A stretch of DNA of 64,000 nt from Cydia pomonella. Its lineage: Eukaryota; Arthropoda; Insecta; Lepidoptera; Tortricidae. The notes under the pieces were generated by a model, which worked only from the letters and a program-made list of their open reading frames with translations, made no database searches and had not been told where the DNA came from. The translations under genes were made by a program, and so were the position numbers. Shown in pieces: positions 24,772 to 36,663 of the stretch; position 1 is the first letter of the stretch, and every line of letters starts with the position of its first letter. The stretch is taken from NCBI RefSeq assembly GCF_033807575.1, contig NC_084703.1, positions 496,001-560,000 of the forward strand. The letters are read 5' to 3'.

Positions 24772-24907
24772 TGGCCCTAGTGAAAAAGGGTACAAGTCTC
24801 TGGCAGCGCAGGTGTAAAGTGGTGTAAGTTCCACGTAACACTTATGCTCTTATACACCTAAACTGCCAGAGACTTGTACCCTTTTTCACTAGGGCCACAG
24901 CTATATA
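24772..24907. mobile_element. Near-perfect hairpin MITE (136 bp)
   Basis: TATATAGCTGTGGCCCTAGT and AAAAAGGGTACAAGTCTCTGG at left are mirrored at right through CTGCCAGAGACTTGTACC and ending CACAGCTATATA. About 45-bp arms with almost no mismatch imply recent insertion. Confidence 0.92.
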
Positions 24908-25329
24908 CATTAACGTAAAACACTGCAAATAGAAATACTACAAATAGGTTTTAGTATTTTTAGCAGAACATCGCCCGAAGCTACGAGGGCCAAGGTTCCT
25001 ATTACGCGGTTGATCTTGGGCTCCAGTCAGGTTGGGACTTATTTATAAATCTAAAATTGTAGACTAACGAGAGACAACGTTTGTGGGCCATATAGAGTTT
25101 AGTTAGTGTAGTAGACTTGAGTCTTTTGACTTTGAGTAATCTGTTTTAAGACTCGACTCAGTTTTTCAGGCTCATAAATAAATCTAAACTCGAGTTCTTT
25201 TCAACTTAATATTAGAGATTCGAGTTTTTTGTAGAGACTAGTCCTCTTCAGGCAACGCTAATTTTATTACAAAAAATCAAAATGAAGTGGGTATACCTAG
25301 ACATAATTTATTGGTAATGAAATATTACA

Positions 25330-25678
25330 GGGGCTCATTTCTCGAACGGTATTAGAATGAGTAATATTATTAGTCCACGAACTGTCAAGTCATATGGATT
25401 ACCATGGCAGAACACTAATATTATTAGTGTGTTGTCATGGAAACCCATACGATTTGTCAGTTTGTTATTAGTCTAATATCATTCGAGAAATGGGCCCCTG
25501 TCAAGTCATACGGGTTACCATTGCACCACACTAATAATATTAGACTAATACCCCTGGGGCCCATTTCTCGAACGGTATTTAGTCTAATATTATTAGTGTG
25601 TTACCATGGTAACCCATACGACTTGACAGTTCGTGGACTAATAATATTAGTCTAACACCGTTCGAGAAATGGGCCCCA
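25330..25678. mobile_element. Nested palindromic MITE cluster (GGGCCCATTTCTCGAACGG family)
   Basis: At least two units: 25,330-25,498 and 25,556-25,678. Each begins TTTCTCGAACGGTAT and ends with the inverse. The second pairs almost fully (AATATTATTAGT / ACTAATAATATT). Confidence 0.85.
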
Positions 25679-26355
25679 GTTTGAAAAACGGGCCTCTAGT
25701 CACAATATTAAAAAACGTCACTTTACGATTCTTATCGTATATACCTAATATTAGACGTATCTTAGTTCGAACTGGGCCTTATTTTTCGTTAAACGCTAGC
25801 GTACATAGAGATGCGTATTTTTAGTATGCACGGACTGTCGCCCGACAAAAATAAACCTTATTCCAATCCAATAAGGTCCATCAATGATCAGTTAATGCCA
25901 CTGCCTATAGGCACGAGTCTAACGGTTGTACAATTCCATTCCGATTCAGATTATTCAGCTAATCCGTTTCAGACAAACGCTCGGTTTGAGCACAATTCAA
26001 ATGGAATTCCACTTGAATTTGCGTTTTAGGCAATTTTAGTACCATTCCTAAAATTAACACTAGAGTTAACGGTAATTCATGCACTTAGAATTAACCAGAA
26101 TAGTACAGAGTAGCTAGAGTGACCAGATGTCCCGTATTTTACGGCATATTCCGTATTTTAGGGTAGAGAGGGTAGTGATGTCGGATGGCTTACGGCGCTG
26201 CGGGATGGCCACGGTGTCGGTTTTCGTCCGCACATCAAAGCGATGGTGTTAACGCATTTACACGTGGCCCATTCCATAGTGCGTGCTCTCAACCATCGCA
26301 TTGTCATCTCGTTGCTCCAGCGCTGGGACATCGCGTAGAGGAGCTATAACTCAGT
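25679..26355. other. Non-coding; partial MITE at about 26,270-26,345
   Basis: GCTGGGACATCGCGTAGAGG-AGC echoes the 13,782-13,990 MITE. The CCAGATGTCCCGTATTTTAC block near 26,123 looks repeat-like but has no second copy here. Confidence 0.4.
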
Positions 26356-26620
26356 TTGACGACTGGTTTGGTCTAGTGGGTAGTGACCCTGCCTACGAAG
26401 CCGGTGGTCCCGGGTTCAAATCCTGGAAAGGGCATTTATTCGCGTGACGAGCATGGATATTTGTTCCTGAGTCATGGGTGTTTTCTATATATTTAAGTAT
26501 TTATAAATATTTATATATTATATATATCGTTGTCTAAGTCTAGTACCCTCAATAGAAGCCTTATTGAGCTTACTGTGGGACTTAGTCAATTTGTGTAATA
26601 ATGTCATATAATATTTATAG
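26356..26620 (+). mobile_element. SINE-A copy 8
   Basis: GACGACTGGTTTGGTCTAGT head, box B GGTTCAAATCC, complete body. Confidence 0.92.
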
Positions 26621-27100
26621 AAAAAAAAACCATAAAAAAATTGTAATTAAGCAAACATTGCCATTGAATTTAAGATTGTAATTATTTATACCTCATATCG
26701 AACAATAAATAAATACAAAAATGTCATCTATATCGGTTTCAACCATCCATGTCTACTAAAACCATCTACATAATATAACGGACACTTCTCTGAAAACCTC
26801 ATCAAAATCGGTCAAGCCAAACGCGAGATAATTATAGAATAATATTAAAACATATAGGTCAAACAGAGAACCTCTTTTTTTAAGGCGGTTAAAAAACAGA
26901 TTTTTTCCTAATTTTACTTTGTACTTCTCCGTGCTCGATCCGACATCGGACCGGACACTGTGATAACGCTCACAAAAATCGGAACAATAAACGGCACAGA
27001 AATCAAAAGTCACTAAACGATGGAATCGCCCACGATCGGGTGTAGCTTAATGAGAGCAATTAGCAGACACGCGGCTAATTACTGTACGTACGCGCAATAA
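26621..27100. other. No gene recognised
   Basis: AT-rich with short chance frames. No repeats identified. Confidence 0.4.
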
Positions 27101-27280
27101 AGCCGTAAGTCACAAGAACTCACCGTGTTTCGACGAAAAGGCCGTAAGTTAAAAGAACTGAGCGTGTGTCGACGGTAAGGCCGTAAGTTAAAAGACCTGA
27201 GCGTGTGTCGACGAAAAGGCCGTAAGTCACAACTGACCGTCGACGAAAACACCGTATGTCACAAGATCGTGTGTCAAGAT
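27101..27280 (+). repeat. Minisatellite, about 41-bp unit, about 4-5 copies
   Basis: GGCCGTAAGTTAAAAG and GAGCGTGTGTCGACG repeat, with GCCGTAAGTCACAAG variants at each end. Confidence 0.88.
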
Positions 27281-27390
27281 GAAATTTATTGAAACATTTT
27301 TTTTTTGCTTCCTTTCGCTCTCCTGGAAACCAATGTATTATAATATGTATAAGTGGCGTATGATCAAACGTATTCTCATCCGACGATCGT

Positions 27391-27882
27391 CGGCCCGATT
27401 CTAAGAATGAGATACGATATCGATAAGTTCTGGCTTAGATAAGCTCTCACAGCTCGATTCGGGCAACCAATGTTAATAAATAAATATTATAGGACATTAT
27501 TACACAAATTGACTAAGTCCCACAGTAAGCTCAATAAGGCTTGTGTTGAGGGTACTTAGACAACGATATATATAATATATAAATATTTATAAATACTTAA
27601 ATACATAGAAAACACCCATGAATCAGGAACAAATATCCATGCTCTTCACACGAATAAATGCCCTTACCAGGATTTGAACCCGGGACCATCAGCTTCGTAG
27701 GCAGGGTCACTACCCACTAGGCCAAACCGGTCGTCAAATGTTACTTTGACGTTAGAAATATCGTAGATAGATCTTATTGGGATCACAGTGGAATCGAAAT
27801 AAGCGTCAATTCTGACATGTCGTTTAGTTATCGATCTTTCCAAGATCTTAAACGTGTCTTAATCATTCTTCGAATCGGGCCG
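27391..27882 (-). mobile_element. MITE family M1, copy 2, containing SINE-A copy 9
   Basis: Ends CGGCCCGATTCTAAGAATGA and TCTTCGAATCGGGCCG. Interior ACGTTAGAAATATCGTAGAT is the reverse complement of copy 1's. The SINE occupies 27,475-27,736. Confidence 0.85.
27475..27736 (-). mobile_element. SINE-A copy 9 with target-site duplication
   Basis: Full-length minus-strand copy. AATGTT flanks both sides (27469-27474 and 27737-27742), and the empty site is reconstructable from M1 copy 1. Confidence 0.95.
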
Positions 27883-28493
27883 TGTGTAGTGGGCAGAGAC
27901 CTTAAGAGGCTGTAAATATCTAAAGCGCGCACACTGTCTATTTGTATCGGAGTAAATGAGATAGCACTGTCGCATGTTACTGGGCCTGGGCAAGGGAATA
28001 ATAAGAAAAATATTTAAATAAAAAAAAGTGGATTATTAGTGTAATATTTTACTCAACAGCGGTTTAGATATAAATGTTTTGAAATTGTGATTTTAATTGT
28101 AGACCCATAAGTCAAAACAATAAAGACATAGAACCGTTTAATTGTGATTTTAAGACTAATCTTTGCAATTATTTTCTATCGAGCCGATTTCGTTCAATCA
28201 TGTATCGAGTACAACCACGGTCTTTGAAATATAATTAATATGAACATATATTTTTCTTACTTGACTAAAACAAATAGTCTTTCTTAAAAGACTGTTTAAG
28301 TAACATCAATTTCAAGGACATTGGGTGTTGACAGACATCTAATCTTGACAGTAAAGTGCCAACGATCGTCACTATTTTGATTTACTAGTAGATAAGCGAG
28401 TTTTACTTTTTAGCACTACACCTAATAAAACAAATTCCCCCGCCGCGTCTGTCTGTTTGTATGTATGTGCGCGATAATCTCAAAAATCCGTTT

Positions 28494-28740
28494 AAAGAGC
28501 CTGTGACTTGCAATCCGGAGGTCGAGGGTTCAAACTCCGGCTCGTACCAATGAGTTTTTCGGAACTTAATGTGAAGAAAAACATCGTGAGGAAACCGGGT
28601 TGGAAGGTCAGATGGCAGTCGCTTTCGTAAAAACTAGTGCCTACGCCAATTCTGGGGATTAGTTGTCAAGCGGACCCCAGGCTCCCATGAGCCGTGGCAA
28701 AATGCCGGGACAACGCGAGGAAGAAGGACGAAGAAGAATT
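28494..28740 (+). mobile_element. SINE-C copy 1
   Basis: GACTTGCAATCCGGAGGTCG, box B GGTTCAAACTCC, then AAACATCGTGAGGAAACC, GTCAGATGGCAGTCGCTTTC and a GAAGAAGG tail. Confidence 0.85.
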
Positions 28741-28997
28741 AACGAATGAGAAAATGTGGCTTAACTGCAAAGTCTTGAAGAAACTTTTAGATCCATCTTG
28801 CGTTGGCGGCAAAACTTGCTATCGGTGCGAAAGATGAATTCTAATTTCAAAATCTCGCTGATATTGATTTTGTTGTAATGTGAATGAATTCAACTGAGCC
28901 CATACCTATAATACCCTCAACACTATTAATTTGAATCGGGTGTGCATAAAATCACGCGTTCGAGCCCCAGTCCCCTAGCAACGAGGGAGGGGCCAGA

Positions 28998-29106
28998 GGG
29001 CCTACCGCGAACCACGTTCTACGTGTTACCTCCCTATCACGCTTACGTACGAATTTACAAGTGCGACAGAGAGGCAACACGTCGAACGTGGTTCGCGGTA
29101 GGCCTC
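28998..29106. mobile_element. Small palindromic MITE
   Basis: GGGCCTACCGCGAACCACGT at left is mirrored at right (ACGTGGTTCGCGGTAGGCC). GTGTTACCTCCCTATC / AGAGAGGCAACAC are also paired. Confidence 0.85.
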
Positions 29107-30770
29107 CAGGACCGGAGGCTGCGAGCCCTGCGACCCCGGCGGGACAAACGTGCCGCGGTGGTCGGGGGAAAAGCGAGGAAATATTGTTTATAGGCTGTGA
29201 CGTGAATAGTTAAAAAAAAGCTTTCTGTGTGTAAAAGTGCGAATAAGTCTTGGATTTTATTTATTTATTTAAATATGAAACAAACGGTCATACAAAAAAT
29301 ATTATTACAGTTTCTTCTCTTAATCTAGACCTATAGTTTCCATGTTTGTTAAACATATCTTATTATTTTATTTTAAACGATTATTTTGCAAGTAGACTTC
29401 TAGAGATGGTGGCGAAAGCGCGAAAATCAGCGCGAAGAGCAGTTAAATTACGATGCAATATATATTAAAGTGCGAAAAAATCAGGGATATGAATCTGTGA
29501 ACAGTAAAAACAATAACTGTATTGAAAATTGCGCGATAATATTGTATAAATAGCTGTGTAACGTGAACAATCAAAAGTGACAGTGTTATAGATATAAAAA
29601 GTGCAAAAAAAACTCTGGAACAGTTTTTAAACATTTGGATATTTAACAAGAAGATGCATAGAGATTGTGGAAAAGGCACGAAAATATAAAAAAGACGACA
29701 TGTGGATGTAGGTAAAAAAATGTGAAAAAAAAAACATTAAAAGAGGTAGGTATTTGGTTTTTGAACAGTTAGAAAATTTGACTATTTCACAAATAGGCGT
29801 GATGATACTGGTGGAAAAAGCGCGAAAATATTGTTCAAAGTTTCGCAAAAGGTTAAAATTGAGAGGCTGTCAACACCCAATGTCCTTGAAATTGATGTTA
29901 CTTAAACAGTTTTTTAAGAAAGACTATTTGTTTTAGTCAAGTAAGAAAAATATATGTTCTTATTAATTATATTTCAAAGACCGTGGTTGTACTCGATACA
30001 CGATTGAACGAAATCGGCTCGATAGAAAATAATTGCAAAGATTGGTCTTAAAACCACAATTAAACGGTTTTATGTCTTTATTGTTTTGACTTATGGGTCT
30101 GCAATTAAAATCACAATTTCAAAACATTTATATCTAAACCGTGGTTGAGTAAAATATTACACTAATAATCCACTTTTTTTTATTAAATATTTTTCTTATT
30201 ATTCCCTTGCCCAGGCCCAGTAACATGCGTCAGCTTGCTATCTCATTTACTCCGATACAAATAGACAGTGTGCGCGCTTTAGGTATTGACAGCCTCTTAA
30301 GTATACGAGTATGTCTAACTTGAAAAGTTGAAAAGGCGACTGGCACATAATAATGGAAAAAAAAAACATTCCATTTGAAAAAAAAACTACAACGTAGACA
30401 CCTGGTGGTAAAAGCGCGAAAATTAAATCGATACGATAAATTTGTATATATCCATTATGTATATTGTTATTGTCAATAAATAGAATATTGAGTTATTTAT
30501 AGCTACCAAAAAAAATCGATACGCGTAATGTGAGAATTTTTATTTTGTTTAAATTGTTGTAGTTTTTTTTTCGTCAAATTTTGATGAAATTTGATGAATA
30601 ATAGGGTCCACTATTCTGTACATAATAAGCACAATTTCGCCGTACATGTTTAAAAAAATTATCCACTGAATTACAAAAAAACAACATTGTACATATTTTT
30701 GTCCCAAATAGGGAGTCCGTTCGTTCGCCGTTGGTCTCAAGTTTTTGAAAATACTGTAATTATTTTTACA

Positions 30771-31975
30771 GTACATATGGTGCTACTTTATAGCACTAGT
30801 GCTAAAATTAGCATATTACGTTACTGTGTCGAACATTTAAAGGGCCACTGTAAAACGTTGTACGATACATGTACGAATAGGCGTGCGAATTCAAAATTCG
30901 TGTCGATTCAAAACACTCCCTTCGGTCGTGTTTTAATTTATCGCCACTCGTTTCGAATTACCTATTTTTCGCACTTGTATCGTAATGTACTATAATCGCA
31001 TTTTCAAGCACCGTGCAAAGGGTTAATTTTATTCTCAAAATAGACATAAAAAATCATATATGCTCTCTGTTATTTAAATCATAACCTCGTAAGGCCCAAG
31101 GTCCTACCTATAGGACTTATTCAGTTCGATGAAATTTAAATCATATTCAATTAGGACAGAGTTGCATTTGTTTTATTTCGTGCAATTTTCAAACAAAATA
31201 AAATCTACTGTATTCCGTGCACTATAGGTTCAAATTCCAGTGGCATATTTTGGATTTTTCATTTCTATGGCTGGGCCTTAAGAGGATAATTATGTTGCAC
31301 GTGTTAGAAAATCCATGTTTATTTTCCGTAAAAGTAATTAAAACGAAAATGTTTTTAAATAAAAGCAAATATCTTTGTAATAAGAAGAATAGGGAATTTG
31401 AGTTTCAACATTACTTATTCTGAATTGAAAATATAACCTACGCTAGGCCCAATTCGTCTGAAACAGGGCAAAACATTTTCAATATTATACGTTTAAGTTG
31501 ATAAAATGTCAGTATGTATGAAAAATAGTACATTACGATACAAGTGCGAAAAATAGAAAATTCGAAACGCGTGGCGATAAATTAAAACACGACCGAAGGG
31601 AGTGTTTTAAATCGACACGAGTTGCGAATTACCTATTCGCACATGTATCGTACAACGTTTTACAGTACATATGGCCCTTTAAATGTTCGACACAGTAACG
31701 TAATATGCTACTTTTCGCACTAGTGCTATAAAGTAGCACCATATGTACTGTAAAATATATTTTAGAGTAGGTACATATGGTGCGAATATTGGCATATTAC
31801 GTTACTGTGTTGAACATTTAAAGGACCATATGTACTGTAAAACGTTGTACGATACATGTGCGAATAGATAATTCGCAACTCGTGTCGATTTAAAACACTC
31901 CCTTCGGTCGTGTTTTAATTTATCGCCACTCGTTTCTAATTTCCTATTTTTCGCACTTATATCGTAATGTACTAT
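30771..31975. mobile_element. Three MITE family M3 copies in a row (+, -, +)
   Basis: Copies at 30,771-30,992 (+), 31,528-31,760 (-) and 31,772-31,972 (+) share CGTTGTACGATACATG, ACACTCCCTTCGGTCGTGTT and ATTTTTCGCACTT. The space between the first two (30,993-31,527) is AT-rich with nothing recognised. Confidence 0.85.
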
Positions 31976-32326
31976 TAACTAAATTATTCGTAAAACTTTT
32001 GTCTTGTTTGTTATCGAAATTTCATTACTTAATAGGAATAAAAAACTCTAATACAAATAAACAACATTCTAATATTCCGTTAACACTAAACACCGTATCT
32101 AAACAATAAAAATAAAGTTTTTTAAAGTTTTTTCTGCGTAACCGATAAGAGACTTAACAACAAGCAACTTTATACCAACTTAAGTTAAAACGTCGTAACT
32201 GCCAATGAAATTTAGATTGAGTTACGCCATTTTTACCTCGTGTAAAAGAATAATAAAGCTTATCAGGCTGAAGTTAAATTTAATAACCGCAGTTTCCTAC
32301 TTCGTGTTTCCGAATCGGTATTCGTA
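31976..32326. other. No gene or repeat recognised
   Basis: AT-rich with no coding signal. Confidence 0.4.
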
Positions 32327-32885
32327 ATAAAAAAAGCGGCCAAGTGCGAGTCGGACTCGCCCATGAAGGGTTCCGTACCATTTATGACGTATTAAAAAAA
32401 AACTACTTACTAGATCTCGTTCGAACCAATTTTCGGTGGAAGTTTGCATGGCAATGTATATCATATATTTTTTTTAGATTTTTCATTCTGTTATTTTAGA
32501 AGTTACGGGGGGGGGGACACACTTTTTACCACTTTGGAAGTGTCTCTCGCGCAAACTATTCAGTTTAGAAAAAAATTATATTAGAAACCTCAATATCATT
32601 TTTAAAGACCTATCCATAGATACCCCACACGTATGGGTTTGATGAAAAAATATTTTTTGAGTTTCAGTTCTAAGTATGGGGAACCCCCAAAATTTATTGT
32701 TTTTTTTTCTATTTTTGTGTAAACATCATAATGCGGTTCATAGAATACATCTACTTACCAAGTTTGAACAGTATAGCTTTTATAGTTTCGGAAAAAAGTG
32801 GCTGTGACAGAATCGGACAGACAGACGGACATGACGAATCTATAAGGGTTCCGTTTTTTGCCATTTGGCTACGGAACCCTAAAAA
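32327..32885 (+). mobile_element. Dispersed element M4, full copy (about 560 bp)
   Basis: GCGGCCAAGTGCGAGTCGGA left, GGCTACGGAACCCT right, with GACAGACAGACGGACATGAC inside. A deleted inverse copy lies at 13,046-13,199. Common in lepidopteran DNA from memory; class uncertain. Confidence 0.75.
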
Positions 32886-33610
32886 CCCCGTCGAGATAAT
32901 AGCTACAGCGTATTTTGTACTTTCACACTTTTTACTAAATTTAATTTGGTATCATTATTATAAATGGGTCATATACACATTTTATTGTGCGCGTAACTCG
33001 TTCGCGTCTTTCCTGTAGACATCGCAAAAAGAGATTAAAAAGGTACAGACGGGATACTTTTTTCAGTATTTGTGACTAAAATAAAAACGTCATATTGTTC
33101 CCGAGTCGTTAACATTTTTATATTGTCCACAGTAATTACGTTTTCCTAAAATGTGTTTTACCCAAATGAACCAGCTAACTTTATGTAATTTTTAAGCTAT
33201 AATACTAATTAAATTTAAATATGGCACCTACATATTTAGTTAGTTCAGAAAGAAGAGTACTCTGTACGAGAAAAATAAATGAGAAAATCAAATTAAAACT
33301 CTTTTCGGCCCTGCGTGAAATGTGAATTATATTTGATTGCTGGGCCAACACTTATTGCAAATATTTACTTTCAAAGACGATGTTGTAATACATCAGAAAC
33401 AAAAACATTAAAGTGGCATAAAAATCCGTTGGAAAATATTTTAAGATTTTTTACTTGCAAGTCTTTTACAAAATTTTATTAAAATTTAAATCATTTAATA
33501 AAACAAAACGTATTATATTCAAAATATTATCTTTCAGCTTTGGTATACACACGAAAAGGTTTGTTAAAAATATCAAGTTATAATTTTGGGCCCTTCGTAG
33601 GCCTTGTGCA
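32886..33610. other. No gene recognised
   Basis: AT-rich. No inverted arms or frames of interest. Confidence 0.4.
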
Positions 33611-33687
33611 CAAATCACGCGAGCTTTTTTCGGCTACTTTTTGACTCCCCCAAGCGAACCTCGCGTGATTTGTGCACAAGCCCTTAA
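33611..33687. repeat. Short hairpin MITE
   Basis: CCTTGTGCACAAATCACGCG and its inverse CGCGTGATTTGTGCACAAG flank a 35-bp loop. Confidence 0.8.
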
Positions 33688-34884
33688 CCTTTTAACGTTT
33701 TTCTCGATAGGAAGTTTATAAGGAGGAGGAATTATTTATAAAAGATTTTCCGCTCTCATCTTGTTTAGTTAATTAACATTTACGAAAAAATAAGCAAACC
33801 TTGCGAAAAAAACACGGAAATATAGCGAGAAAAAACTGTTTTTTAATAAAAATACAGCGCGTGTCGAAAACATCGTTTGAGGTTAATAAAACGAGGGTTA
33901 TTTAAAAGTTATCGATTAATTAACGCGTTTGGTTGTTTTTACTGGCCCGGCCTCGTAAAACTATCGATTGCGCTAAAACGTCGTAAAACGTTATCAAATA
34001 TTTATACAATTAGAATTCGATAGCGGTTTGTAAAAGTTTTTTTCGTTTTTACGGCCTTTTGATTGGCAGTCGATATTGTGAAATTATATTCGTTATACTT
34101 ACGTGTTGTTACTGACTTTTAACTACCTAAACGTTGAAAGGTTTTAAATACTGCAATTTAAATGGCAACATATTTGTGACTTAAATTGCATATTAGAGGT
34201 CAGATTTACTAAAAAAATGTGCTCCTCCACATAATAAGGTTTGAAGGTTTAATTTCTAGTTTAAAACAGTGTTGAAATAGTCGTAAAAGCTTAATTCTAA
34301 GACAAAAATCAAAGAAATATAAGCACAGAGAATCGACCTTTATTTTGATGCGTTTACGTAGCAAATCCACAAAATGATTTTCATAAAAAAATATTAAAAT
34401 ACAAAAGAACACACCCTCAAGACGGTAAGTAAAATTATACCTATAATGATCCCCAGTAACAATAGTAAATTAAATTTCGTGTCAGTTGCCCAATTATAGT
34501 CGAAGCCAACTTTTTTGTTGTTTTTTTCCGACAGAGCCAAGAAGCGTGTCCAACGCGCTAGTGATATAATTAATTATTTTCCTATGAATGTTTCCAGCAA
34601 TGCTCATTGCTACCTTTCTAAAAAAAAGATCATATCTTCATTAAAAACAGGGCGTGTACGTATAAAATTCCAAATGTAGTTATGACCTTTTTCATATTGG
34701 TGCGTTTTGCGTGGGGTCGCCTTTAAAACGGATTATTTATAATTAGGGCTTTTAAAGTCCGGAAAAATAATGACGTATGTGAGAAGTTTTTGTGTTATGT
34801 GTACTTAAGTTATACTTAAATTGAGCATGTACTTTTGGCTGTAATTTACGATCTCAGTTACAATTATTTACCTAATGTACTTTA
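33688..34884. other. No gene recognised
   Basis: AT-rich, short chance frames. No repeats identified. Confidence 0.4.
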
Positions 34885-35085
34885 GCGTGTAGCTGCGCTC
34901 TCTCGGAAAGGTTTCCACGGAAGACCAGCGTCGAGATCCTTAGGTGGTATCTTGACATTAAGATGAGTGGAGACCTTTTCAGTGACGCTTAATAATAAAT
35001 GGATTCTGTCGTCTCATGTATTTCCTAAACTTAAGCGTTTTCTGAATAAATTTCTTTTATTTTATTCTATTCTAATGTTAGTTTA
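34885..35085 (+). mobile_element. Retroelement 3'-tail fragment
   Basis: GGAAAGGTTTCCACGGAAGA, then GAATAAATTTCTTTTATTTT and an ATTCT repeat. An inverse ATTCT-type tail is at about 50,720-50,748. Confidence 0.5.
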
Positions 35086-35203
35086 CGACGTTCAGTGTTA
35101 TACATTTTATTTTAAAGTTAGACAGAAAAGAAACTGTTAATTCATTAATAACGCTTTCGAGCAGGAGTCATATTTAAAATAAATAAATAATTATTTGGGG
35201 AGA

Positions 35204-35812
35204 ATCTTATACAGATCGACCTAGCCACAAATATACATACGTATATAGATAAATACATACTTATACACCGTGTTTTATTGAATTCCGTTAACTTCTGGGT
35301 ATTGGTAAGTACGTTTAAGGAAACTACATGACATAGTTAATTTTCCTTTGAAAAAAATTTTTGTATATTTTTTTTACATTTTTTTTTTGTTATAAAAGTC
35401 ATAAAATGTTGCATATAGCGTTATTGTTGCACGGGCATTACATTTATCTCAATCAAACAATTGAAAACTGTGACATGTCAATGTCATTTCGAACATCGAT
35501 CGTCCGAGATAGTACTTACGTTTAGTAGCAAATGTATTAACCCGTACTAAACACTAATCAATATGTGAACGGACCCTAAGGTAAGTGTACACACTCGTGA
35601 GGGTTTTATAAGATAAAAATAAAATATTGATTATCTCCGAAATGGAGTTAATTAGAATACCGGTGTCTTTGAGAAAGTTACTGCACCATTGAAATTAACG
35701 CAAATCAAAAAAAAACACGGTGTATACATAGAACATATCCATACCAACAAATATCTGTGTTCATCACACAAATAAATGCCTTTACCGGGATTTGAAAACG
35801 GGACCATCATCA
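35204..35812 (-). mobile_element. SINE-B copy 1, interrupted by a mariner-like MITE
   Basis: Plus-strand view: GATCGACCTAGCCACAAATA to 35,263, then resuming TACATAGAACATATCC, TCATCACACAAATAAATGCC, GGGATTTGAAAACGGGACC. Related to 37,562-37,741. Confidence 0.75.
35266..35722. mobile_element. Tc1/mariner-like MITE (457 bp)
   Basis: CACCGTGTTTT and AAAACACGGTG ends flanked by TA on both sides, inside SINE-B copy 1. No transposase ORF. Confidence 0.8.
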
Positions 35813-35876
35813 TTAGCGAGAGAAGAGAATTGGCCACCACATCTATAGCAGATGATTGTTGCAGCGTCGGGTAAAA

Positions 35877-36190
35877 TCAGGTGTTGCGGGGAGGTTGATT
35901 GCAACGTCTGCGATGACTGAAGAGTCCAATACCAGAGCGGCATCTTCTGCCACAGCAATCACAAACATGACGAGAGTCCAAGGGAGGAGGTCTAGCAGCG
36001 CGGAGTCTTTTCTGCCTAAGGTTCTCTAACCAGCCCTTGTCATGCTTGTCTACACCCGCTTTGAGATCTCGACGCCACTCTGGCCTCATTTCAGCCTGAG
36101 ATTCCCAATTGTGAGGATGAATATCGAAGCAGATCAAGTCCCTCTTGCAGCAGTCCTTGAATCTAAGCTTAGGGCGTTAACCGGCCTCCT
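35877..36190 (-). pseudogene. LINE ORF2 tail with C2H2-like finger
   Basis: The minus strand reads RPKLRFKDCCKRDL, WRRDLKAGVDKHDKGW and CDCCGRRCRSGIGLFSHRRRC, the C-terminus typical of a group of arthropod LINE reverse transcriptases (CxxC...H...C finger after RxFKDxxKRDL). The reverse transcriptase itself is absent. Confidence 0.8.
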
Positions 36191-36357
36191 AGCGTTTGCA
36201 TCATTAGCAGTGTTATATTATAATAATTCATAAATCGCTATATATCGATAACACTTGAGTCGATATTTAATAAACCACAACAAGGCTTTTGGCTAAGGAA
36301 AAACCACCCCGTATTGGCTTCTGCAAAGCATTGAATTTAATAATTAATGAAATCCTC

Positions 36358-36518
36358 GGCCAACGGTCATATGTATTGTATGGACTGACGTTTATCTGAC
36401 ATGGCTATTTGTACGTAACGTTCAAATGGTGGTGGTTATATGTATTGTATAGACTGAAGTAGCCATGTCAGATAAACTTCAGTCTATACAATACATATAA
36501 CCATTGGCCAAGAAATTG
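36358..36518. mobile_element. Palindromic MITE
   Basis: GGCCAACGGTCATATGTATT left and AATACATATAACCATTGGCC right, with internal GACTGAAGT / ACTTCAGTC pairs. Confidence 0.8.
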
Positions 36519-36558
36519 ACAACTGAAGACGCCTTGTCTGTAATTTTCTGCACGAAAC

Positions 36559-36663
36559 AGTCGCCGGACGATATCGGCCTGTCAGTTATTCGTGATTGTC
36601 AGCTTTTGCGAATAACCGACAAGCCGATATCGTCCGGCGAACTGGTGATCAGTGGGTCCCTTT
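36559..36663. mobile_element. Hairpin MITE family M5, copy 1
   Basis: TCGCCGGACGATATCGGCCT is mirrored by GCCGATATCGTCCGGCGAAC, followed by the GTGGGTCCC end. The left tip is truncated. Copies 2 and 3 are at 45,189 and 51,961. Confidence 0.88.

Larger units (their letters stand above)
27906..30296. mobile_element. 2.4-kb fold-back element flanked by TTAA
   Basis: GAGGCTG...CAGCCTC ends abut TTAA at 27902-27905 and 30297-30300. Arms of about 430 bp (27,906-28,334 and 29,869-30,296) pair closely: GATTTTAATTGTAGACCCAT versus ATGGGTCTGCAATTAAAATC. The interior (28,335-29,868) has no transposase and carries a SINE-C and a small MITE. TTAA flanks suggest a piggyBac-type mobiliser, but the tips lack the usual CCC start. 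Confidence 0.85.

Noticed and set aside
27101..27280. CRISPR-like array
   Set aside because: Units are directly abutting and variable with no unique spacers; the genome is animal. It is a minisatellite.
28942..29193. 83-codon frame rich in Arg
   Set aside because: It lies over a palindromic MITE inside the TTAA fold-back element.
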